This document shows, in pieces, positions 1 to 8,500 of a stretch of DNA of 64,000 nucleotides. The position numbers were made by a program, and so were the translations under genes. The stretch covers positions 186,001-250,000 of the forward strand of contig NZ_CABVMM010000005.1 of the NCBI RefSeq assembly GCF_902499555.1, in the 5' to 3' direction. The notes under the pieces are model-generated. The model had not been told where the DNA came from, made no database searches, and saw nothing but the letters and a program-made list of their open reading frames with translations. Position 1 is the first letter of the stretch, and each line of letters starts with the position of its first letter. Source of the DNA: Mesonia oceanica (GTDB taxonomy: Bacteria > Bacteroidota > Bacteroidia > Flavobacteriales > Flavobacteriaceae).

Positions 1-57
1 ATTCAAGTAGATGTAGCAGGAAAATCTGGAAGGTATAAAGTCTTAACAAACCAGTAA
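1..57 (+). CDS. C-terminal end of a secreted T9SS protein (5' truncated by window edge)
   Basis: Frame 1 is open from the first base and ends in TAA at 55-57. The 18 visible residues, ending KSGRYKVLTNQ, are identical to the last 18 residues of the giant phosphatase that ends at 10689. That C-terminus belongs to a type A T9SS sorting domain. This gene is therefore a paralogue of the 2699-residue protein, or a second copy of it. Only the tail is in the window, so its length and remaining domains are unknown. Confidence 0.8.
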   Translation: MQVDVAGKSGRYKVLTNQ

Positions 58-82
58 GATTAATAATAATAATTTAAAAAAG

Positions 83-107
83 AGACCGGTAAAGCTTTTA
101 CCGGTCT
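83..107 (+). terminator. Rho-independent terminator after the upstream T9SS gene
   Basis: An 11-bp perfect stem (AGACCGGTAAA with TTTACCGGTCT), a 3-nt loop and a following T-run. The same structure recurs at 10715-10739, where the loop is changed from GCT to GTT without affecting the stem. Confidence 0.9.
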
Positions 108-124
108 TTTTTATTTTTGAAAGC

Positions 125-217
125 ATGAGAAAATTCAAGTATATAGGATTAACCGATGTAGAAAAGCAAGCTATTATCACTTTTTTAAAATCTTTAAATG
201 ATACTGAAATTGAATAA
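125..217 (+). pseudogene. Chimeric 30-codon ORF: LRR-gene start fused to a cytochrome c gene tail
   Basis: An ATG at 125 opens a 30-residue frame ending at 217. Its first six residues, MRKFKY, and the DNA upstream match the start of the LRR gene at 10757. The remaining residues (IGLTDVEKQAIITFLKSLND and a short acidic end) are not LRR-like and resemble the C-terminal helix of diheme cytochrome c or peroxidase proteins. The stop overlaps the start of the next gene by 20 nt. This is best read as a recombination scar made of the 5' end of one gene and the 3' end of another. Whether the peptide is translated is unknown, but translation through it would preserve coupling to the following peroxidase gene. 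Confidence 0.7.
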
Positions 218-2177
218 GGCAATTCTTAAAATAGCAGTTGTTTTATTGATGTTAATAGGATTTTGTTCCTTTTTTAGTTTAGGCAAAAAGGAAAGCGAAA
301 GTTATCAATCGAAAGACTTTTCGGAAATTATAGAAAATGGAGTGGAAGCGACTTCTTCTGAAATTGAAAAATTGGTAGCCACTGCAGTTCAATTTGAAAA
401 AGGAAATATTTCTATAGCACAACTTCAGCATCAATTAACAAAAACAAGAAACAGTTTTAAGAAAATTGAAGCCGTAATAGCTTTTTACTATCCAGAACAC
501 GTAAAAGCTTATCTCAATGGAGCGCCGTTACCGCATTTAGATGCGTTTCCTATGGATGAAAACAAGAAAGACGATTCATATGTTATGTCACCTGAAGCGT
601 ATAAAACAAGTTTGCCTTTAGATGTATTAGATACAGGACATTTTAGGGGGAAAGCCAAAGTAGTTGAACCCAAAGGCTTACAGATTTTAGATGAACTAAT
701 TTTTTCTAAAAATCCAGAAGAAGAAAAAGAGCAAATTCTAAAACTTTCTCAATCGCTTCAGCAATATTTTAAACCGATTAAAAAAGCAATTTCACATCGG
801 GTTTATTTTTATGACTTTGAAATTGCAGAAGCAGCAAGACTAGAATTAATTAGGATTTTTAGTTTGGGAATTACTGGTTTTGATACACCAGGTTCTTTAC
901 ATGCGTTGGAAGAAGCAAAACATGCACTACTCGGGACACAAGTTTTACTAACACCAATTACAGGAAAGCTTAAACAGAAAGAGAGAACTGAAATTAACAA
1001 GCTGTTTAAGGCAAGCATTCAGTTTATTGATAAAAGTAAGAATTTTGAAAGTTTTGATCGGTTAGCATTTCTTATCAATTATATAAACCCACTTTATGCA
1101 AGTTTATGGAAGGCGCAACAAAGTTTAAGTATAAAATCAACAGCCAGTATTTATGAAGAAACACCTTCATGGAATGCCGAAAGCACCAATATTTTTGCAG
1201 ACGATTTCTTAAACCCTTATTACTACAGTCTCTTAAATCAAAAGGAAGATTCTAAAGAATTAAGAAAATTGGGAGAAAAATTATTTTATGAGAAACAACT
1301 AAGCCACTCTGGGAAGATGAGTTGTGCAAGTTGTCATCAACCGGAATTAGCCTTTACCGATGGTAAGAAAAAATCTTTTTCCGGCATTAATGGGAAAACG
1401 GTGTTAAGAAATTCTCCTACCTTAATCAATGCGGTTTTTGCCGATCGTTATTTTTACGATTTACGAGCGCAGGATTTAGAAGAACAAGCGGAACACGTGA
1501 TTGAAAATCATTTAGAATTCAACACGAATTTTGAAGAAATAATGGAGAAACTTTCCCAAGATGAAACTTATCAAAAACTATTTACTCTCAATTTTGATGA
1601 AAAACAACCATTAACCCGATATAATTTTGCCAAAGCCTTGTCTTCTTATGTGCTTTCCTTACGCTCTTTTAATAGTGAATTTGATCAATATGTAAGAGGA
1701 GAACGAAAAAATATTTCTAAACAAGTAAAGCAAGGTTTTAATTTATTTATGGGAAAAGCCAATTGTGCCACTTGTCATTTTCCACCAACATTTTCCGGTT
1801 TGGTTCCACCTTTGTATCGTGAAAATGAAAGTGAAGTGTTAGGCGTGTTAGAAAAACCGGATGCTTACAAAATAGATAAAGATTTAGGCAGGTATAACAA
1901 TCACGTATTTACAGAACAGCAAGACATCTATAAGCATTCCTTTAAAACCACGACCGTTAGAAATGTAGCATTTACTTCTCCTTATTTTCATAATGGAGCT
2001 TACGCAACTTTAGAAGAAGTGATTGATTTTTATGATCAAGGTGGAGCAGCAGGAATTGGTTTGAGTTATGAGCTTCCGCAGCAAACCTTACCAGAGGATT
2101 CCCTTCAGCTTTCTCAAAAAGAAAAAGAAGCACTTATTGCATTTTTAAACTCACTTTCAGATAATCCGTTTCAATAG
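198..2177 (+). CDS. Diheme cytochrome c peroxidase family protein with an N-terminal helical domain
   Basis: A 659-residue envelope protein. Residues about 8-28 form a hydrophobic signal or anchor segment. Residues about 40-330 are a helical region that loosely resembles imelysin/EfeO-type domains; this part is tentative. The C-terminal half is a bacterial cytochrome c peroxidase/MauG-type module with two heme c motifs: C376-A-S-C379-H380 in a context typical of the family, and C523-A-T-C526-H527. Family members reduce H2O2 in the periplasm or oxidise proteins or metal-bound substrates. The start codon lies inside the chimeric mini-ORF (20-nt overlap), so the gene was probably translationally coupled to a related cytochrome gene whose tail survives there. 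It precedes the giant phosphatase gene by 412 nt. Substrate unknown. Confidence 0.85.
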   Translation: MILKLNKAILKIAVVLLMLIGFCSFFSLGKKESESYQSKDFSEIIENGVEATSSEIEKLVATAVQFEKGNISIAQLQHQLTKTRNSFKKIEAVIAFYYPEHVKAYLNGAPLPHLDAFPMDENKKDDSYVMSPEAYKTSLPLDVLDTGHFRGKAKVVEPKGLQILDELIFSKNPEEEKEQILKLSQSLQQYFKPIKKAISHRVYFYDFEIAEAARLELIRIFSLGITGFDTPGSLHALEEAKHALLGTQVLLTPITGKLKQKERTEINKLFKASIQFIDKSKNFESFDRLAFLINYINPLYASLWKAQQSLSIKSTASIYEETPSWNAESTNIFADDFLNPYYYSLLNQKEDSKELRKLGEKLFYEKQLSHSGKMSCASCHQPELAFTDGKKKSFSGINGKTVLRNSPTLINAVFADRYFYDLRAQDLEEQAEHVIENHLEFNTNFEEIMEKLSQDETYQKLFTLNFDEKQPLTRYNFAKALSSYVLSLRSFNSEFDQYVRGERKNISKQVKQGFNLFMGKANCATCHFPPTFSGLVPPLYRENESEVLGVLEKPDAYKIDKDLGRYNNHVFTEQQDIYKHSFKTTTVRNVAFTSPYFHNGAYATLEEVIDFYDQGGAAGIGLSYELPQQTLPEDSLQLSQKEKEALIAFLNSLSDNPFQ

Positions 2178-2437
2178 ATTTTCCTCCTATAAAAAATCCA
2201 TTTCGACTATAAGAATATATAAGTCTATTTTAAAAATATGTTCTATATTAACCTTGTTGTGTTTTAAATTATCTTCGGTTTAATGTATCCATATTTCCTT
2301 AAGGTTAAGGAAAACAGTATAATTCGTAGGCACTATTTTAAATAATTCTTAAAGAGATTGCACACAAGCCTGATGGTTAAAATAGTATTCTCATATAAAT
2401 TTCAATTTTAACTAATAATCCGTAATTACTTAAAGGA

Positions 2438-2487
2438 TTAACTTAATCGATTTAACATTCAATTAAGTATAACTTAATCTAGGTAAC
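2438..2487 (+). promoter_or_regulatory. Candidate operator: paired TTAAC-like repeats upstream of the phosphatase
   Basis: Two 19-nt units of the form (A/T)TAACTTAATC-N4-TAAC lie at 2438-2456 and 2469-2487. Within each unit the TAAC boxes are 14 nt apart, and the units are offset by 31 nt. They sit about 55-105 nt upstream of the -7 element, a typical activator position. The resemblance to TTAAC-based Pho boxes of Gram-positives is suggestive only, because the spacing does not match the classical 11-nt period. Confidence 0.35.
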
Positions 2488-2541
2488 TTTTTGGTAAGCT
2501 AAGCTTAAAAGCAGAATTTTCACTTCGCTCTATTCAACCGC

Positions 2542-2549
2542 TACTTTTG
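2542..2549 (+). promoter_or_regulatory. Bacteroidota -7 promoter element for the giant phosphatase gene
   Basis: TACTTTTG matches the Bacteroidota -7 consensus TAnnTTTG and lies 40 nt before the ATG at 2590. No clear TTG -33 box is present at the expected spacing, which fits a promoter needing an activator. Confidence 0.5.
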
Positions 2550-2589
2550 TGAAAATTTCTTAAAAACCTTTAAAATTTAATTAAAACCA

Positions 2590-5500
2590 ATGAAAAAAAA
2601 CTTACTTATTTTAAGTATTTGGATTTCTCTCTGTATGGGTTTTGTAGCGCAAGCACAAATTACGATACCTGGGGATTCCATTGTTTACGGGCCTATGTTT
2701 AGTCCTGTTTATGAAAACTCAGTTCGGGTTTGGGTATTAACAAAAAATGACACCGGAACGGGAGAAAACCTAGAACTGTCATTTACCAATAACACCACTC
2801 CCGAAACAGAAATTACAGGAACTGTTTTTAACAGTGATACGCGTTTAGGATATAATTTAAGATCTTACGAATTTACTGGTCTTACCGAAGGAGATACGTA
2901 CACCACTCAACTTATTGCCAATGGAACTCCGGTCTCCAATCGTATCACTTCTATAACCAACGGTCAGAATACCTTAAGTGATTTTGAATTTTTATCGGGA
3001 GGTTGTGGTCGAATTTATGATATAACCCGTTGTATCGATCAGCCGGAGGCAGAATTCCATGTGAACGGAACACCTACCATGTTTAATACCATGGCAGAAG
3101 AAGGAAGTGACCTCATGGTTTGGTTAGGGGATGCTACTTATCTTTTAGGTTTACAACATGCGATGGGACAATGTCCTGATGGAGTAGATGATTGGGCCAA
3201 TAAAGATATGGCTTTCGATCGTTATCGTTTCCAAAGAGATTATCATGATAGTTTAACCGTAGCAATGCCTCAGTTAGCTATTACAGATAATCATGATTTG
3301 GGCCCTAATGAGTTTGATAAAAACTTACCTACCATCGGAGAGATGAGGGAAATTTTTATGGATTGGTGGCCAAATCCGGAATACCTTTCCACACCGGAAG
3401 GTCAAGGATTACATTCTTCTTATAAATATAAAGATGTAGAGTATTTTTTAACCGATAACCGTAGTTATCGCGATAACACGCACCAACATTTTGGACCTGA
3501 TCAATTGGATTGGTTAAAACAAGGTCTTTTAAATTCTACAGCAACTTTTAAAGTAATTGTTAGCGGAACACCGGTTTTTTATCCGATAGGCGGAAGAAAC
3601 TTTAGCGTGAGTACGCAGCACGACGAATTATTCAATTTTATTCAGAATAATAATATCAATGGTGTGTTAGCATTTAGTGCCGATATTCATCAGCAAAAGT
3701 TTTTGGTTACCGACGGGAATACCAATTATCCTTTGTACGATGTACTATCAGGAAATATTAATTCAGATGTAGGCAATGGTAACTTCAATACTAATTACGA
3801 TAGTAATCATATTCTTCAAGGGGTAAAGCAAACCTATTTACGCGTAAATGTTTACGGTGAAGAAAATGACCGTCGAATGAAAGTGGAATATGTAGGCAAC
3901 AATGGGGAAGCTTATTTTGAGGAAATCATTCATGAAGGTTTATTGACCAGTCAGAATGAAGATGCCCATAATTTAGCATTAGCTTTTAGTAATTCTATAG
4001 AGGATAGTTCTGAATTTACACATAATATAACCGGTTCAGCATATTCTTTTACTGCCAATAAAGATAATGAAGCCAACCAAGCTTTAGCTTTTTCAGGAGA
4101 AACTTCCTTAGAAATCGATGCTGCTAATTCTTTAGAGTTTCATGATAAATCTTTTAGTCTTTCTTATTGGATAAATCCGTCTACATTAACAGAAGCAACT
4201 ATTTTAACGAATGCAGCGAATGGTAACGGAGTTTCTTTCGGTTTAAATGAAAGTGGTAATATTACTTTTACCAACCATCAAGAAGGCTTAACCTATGAAA
4301 GCCAGTATAATATTATTACCGGAAATTGGTCGTATGTTACTTGGAAATATGATAACATCCGAAGAAAACTTTCGCTTTACTATAACGGATTTCTAATCCA
4401 GAACTGGAACGATATGATGATCGATCAAGAGTCATTGGGAAATATCACGATCGGGGAAAATTATCAAGGAAGTTTAGATGAATTAAATCTTTACAGCCGA
4501 CTTATCTCTGAGGAAGAGATTATGGAAAATGCCGATGTAGAAACGTCTAGAGGAGAAGTATTAAAATTATCTGGTGGACAGCAATTAGCTATTCCCGGTA
4601 GTGTACTCAACCCGGTTTTAGATGAAAATTTCACCATAGAATTTTGGGCAAAATTAAATGCAGATCCCGGTTCTAACAGTAAGATTTTATCAAGTAATGG
4701 AAGAATTAACGGAAACTCTACAGGAATTTCTTTTGAATATCCAGATAGTAAAAAACTGAATGTAGTGGTAGGAAACAATAGTAGTGGCTGGAATACACTT
4801 TCTGAACAAGGGGAAGCTTGGAATATCGGAGAATGGAACCACGTCGCTGTTTCAGCCATCCAAAATGGAAGCATGAAATATTATGTAAATGGAGATTTGG
4901 TTGCCGAGGGAAGTTTTGGAGAGTATGTTCCTAACGACTGGGGATTAGGTATGGGACATAGTCCCTATTACGGAAGCGAAGTAAATGCTGAACTAGATGA
5001 ATTAAAAGTCTGGGAAAGAGCACTTACCGAAGAAGAAATAAAAGCACATATGCATTATGCTATTACCGGGAGTGAAGAAGATTTAGCGATTTACTACAGT
5101 TTTGGTGAGACAGAAGAGGAAGCTTCAAGTGTGACGAGTTTAGGAAGTGTAACTTACGAAATGGAATTGGACGGAGCTACCTTAGCTTCAGCAACTTCAC
5201 CGGTAAGTAATTTAGCAATAGAATATCAAGATGTAGTTTCTGGAAAATGGAGTCAAAACAACGATATTCTAAATGCAGGATTAAGCTTACCGGAAGAAAT
5301 TTCTGCTTATAACAAAAACGTAATTGTTGGAAAGCAAATTGAAAACACCTTGGCAGATCTTGCCGAAGAAGAATTACAATACTTGGCCGGAGGATGGAAA
5401 ATAGATCCCATCAATACTCCTTTTGCTACTGTAAAAATTAATTTAGCAGAAGCCTTAGGCGAGAATTTCGAAACCGTAAGCAATATGGCCGGACAGTATT

Positions 5501-8500
5501 TCTTAATCAAAGGAAATACAGAAGATGGTTTTACCTCTGTTGCCGATGGAAACTTTGACGGTCAAAATGTAAACTTCTTCAATACCAATTTAGAAGAAAC
5601 AGTTTATTACTTAGCTTGGGCAGAAGCAGATTTTGTACCGGGTAGAGGAGGAGCTATTTCTTTAACCGGAGGACATCAGGTACACATTCCTTCAGCTGAT
5701 ATGGAGGCTTTACTAGCGGAAGATATAACCATTGAGTTTTGGGTAAATGTAACCCAAGATCCCGGTAATAATGATCCTTTACTTTCTAATCATGGTAGGA
5801 TTAATAATAATACCACAGGTTTTTCTTTAGAGATGCCCGATAACAATTCAGTTTCGGCAGTATTTGGTACCAACACCGGAAGCTGGAATGCTATTAATTC
5901 AGGAGAAAGCTTAAATATCGGAGAATGGAACCATATTGCGGTAACCGCTTCTCCTAACCAAGAAATTAAGCTTTACGTAAATGGAGAACTAAAAAACTCC
6001 AATGCGTTTGGAACTTATGCCAGTAATGGTACTTGGGATTTTGCTTTAGGTAAAAGTTTAAATTATGGCGGACAAACTTATGCTGCTATGGATGAATTTA
6101 GGGTATGGAGCAAACTAAAGAGCCAAGAAGAAATTGTAGAACAAATGCACTGTAAAGTAGAAGGAGAACAAGAAGATTTGGTGTTCAATTTCAATTTTGA
6201 TCAAGAAGATACAGGAGTATTAGAAAATGAAGGAAGCTATGAAAATGAAATCACCTATACTTCAGCTCAAATTATTTCAGCAACCAGTCCGGTAAGTGAA
6301 ATTAATCCTGAATTCCCTTCTTTAATCACCGGAAACTGGAGTATTATGAATGAAGACAACAATGGTCTTTATTTAAAAAACGTCATTACCAGTTATACCG
6401 AAAATGTAGTGATTGGGCATCATACCAGTTCAGAAATTTTAGAATTAGCAGATGAAGAAGATACCTTCTACGTTTCAGGCGGATGGCATATTAATTCATT
6501 AAATATTGAGACTACCGATTTACAAGTAGATTTGTCTAAAGTTTTTGATAATGCTGAATTTGTAAATGCAAGCGTAGCCGAATATTTACTGTTAAAAGGT
6601 GACCCAACCAGTAACTACGAAGTGTTAGCAACAGGAACGGAAGAAAACGGAACTGTAGATTTCAATAATGTTGATATTTCTTTAGGAAATTACTACTTAG
6701 CCTTTGTAGAAGATACCGAAGCTGCTATCGCTTTACAAGGAGGTGCTCTTGATTTACAAAATGGTCACGATGTTCAACTCCCGAAAGAAGGCGTAAATAC
6801 GGCTTTATCCGGTGAATTTACGATTGAACTTTGGGGACGTTTAGATGAAACTGCCGGAGGTAATACGAAATTGGTCGGCTTCTCAAATTTTGGAGGTGGA
6901 GAATATGGTTGGGAGATGGAATTTTTAAATAATCAAACTCTTCAAACCATTACAGGAAAAGGACCAACAGGAGGATGGAACTCCTTAAATTCCAACCACG
7001 TTTGGAATATAGGAGAATGGAATCACGCCGCAGTTACCTTTGTACCCAATGGTGAATTTAAATTCTACATCAATGGAGAGTTAGTAGATAGTATGAATGT
7101 AGGAGAATTTCATCCTTGTGTAAACAATTTAGCATTCGGTAAAAACATCTCCAATAATTCACCAACAAACTCTTCAATTGATGAATTTAGAATTTGGACG
7201 ACTGCTAAAACCCAAGAGGAGATTAAAGAAAGTATGTACTTAACAATTGCAGAAGAAACTACAGATTTAGTATATAATTATACCTTTAATCAGGAAAACT
7301 CCGGTTACCTTGTAAATAGTGGTTCTCAAACGGTAGAAGTTCAGTATAATAATTCAGAAATTATTCCTGCAACCGGTCCAATCAGAGATGTTGAAGCTCC
7401 ATTTAGAAATCAGGTAACCGGTCATTGGAGTGTGATGAACGATAACGGAAATGGGTTTTACATTGGTAATGAAATTGAAGATTACAATTCTAACGTTGTG
7501 GTAGGAAAAGAAGAAGGAGAGGAAGTATTACCTAGTTTAGGTTCTGCGACCACCGATATTCTTTACTTAAATAGCCGTTGGTTAATCGATCCGTTATTTG
7601 TAGAAAACGCAAGTGTTAAGGTAGATTTAACTAAGGTGTTTGAAAATTTAAATAATGTCGATTTAATAGCCAATGAGTACTATTTATTACAAGGCGATCC
7701 AGCTTTAGAAGTAAATGTGATTGCTACCGGAACTAAAGAAGCAAACATCGTTTCGTTCCCGGAAATGGAAATTAATTCAAATGAAGTCTATCTAGCTTGG
7801 AAGAATATCGATGAGTATCCTATGGGGACTTTTCCCATCGCTCAAGAAAGCATTTGGAAGTACAACGATAATGGTGAAGATTTAACTTCAGAAGAGTGGA
7901 CTAGCATCACTTATAATGATGAAGATTGGGCTTTTGGAAATGCTATTTTAGGGTATGGCGATGGTATTGAAAGTACAACCTTAGATTACGGTAGTGATTC
8001 AAGTAACAAATACCCGACCTATTACTTAAGACATCGTTTTGAAGTGGAAGATTTAACAGATATCGGTTCGTTGGTATTCAAAACCATGAAAGACGATGGA
8101 GTGGTAGTGTATGTAAATGGAGAGGAAGCTTTTAGGTTGAATATGCCGGAAGGAGCTATTGATTATAATACCTATGCTTTAGAAGCCATAGGAGGTGCCG
8201 ATGAAGAAATCTGGCACGAAGTAGAAACCGAGAACTTATTACAAGTAGGTGAAAATGTAATCGCAGTAGAGTTGCATCAAGGTTCAGCAGGAAGTTCAGA
8301 TTTACGTTTCGATATGGAAGTAGATTACAACTTGCCTCCAATTCCGGCTTCGGCTTACCCATTAGTGAAAGAATCAGAATGGAATTATTTAGATACCGGA
8401 ATAAGCTTAGATGAAGAAGCTTGGAATGAAACCGGTTTCGATTATACCGATTGGAACAGAGGTTTTGGAACTTTAGGATATGGAGATCCGGTAATCACCG

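Larger units (their letters stand above)
1..142 (+). repeat. 142-bp direct repeat, copy 1 (partner at 10633-10774)
   Basis: Bases 1-142 align without gaps to 10633-10774 (offset 10632) with four mismatches, about 97% identity. The repeat covers the end of the phosphatase-type gene, the intergenic terminator, and the first six codons of the LRR gene. Similarity stops abruptly after 142. The copy may extend leftwards beyond the window. Confidence 0.95.
2178..2589. other. 412-nt intergenic region with promoter and TTAAC repeats
   Basis: AT-rich and without a credible ORF. It contains a 19-nt imperfect direct repeat (2438-2456 and 2469-2487, 15 of 19 identical) and a Bacteroidota -7 element (2542-2549), and then the start of the giant phosphatase gene. 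No clear terminator hairpin follows the peroxidase gene. Confidence 0.6.

Noticed and set aside
4491..4874. Minus-strand open frame of 127 codons inside the giant phosphatase gene
   Set aside because: It lies wholly antisense to a clear coding region with conserved LamG motifs and has no recognisable domain or start context.
4549..7833. Tandem 1.1-kb repeats considered as a sign of an assembly error
   Set aside because: Nucleotide identity between modules is low and each has its own sequence, so the repeats are genuine old protein modules.
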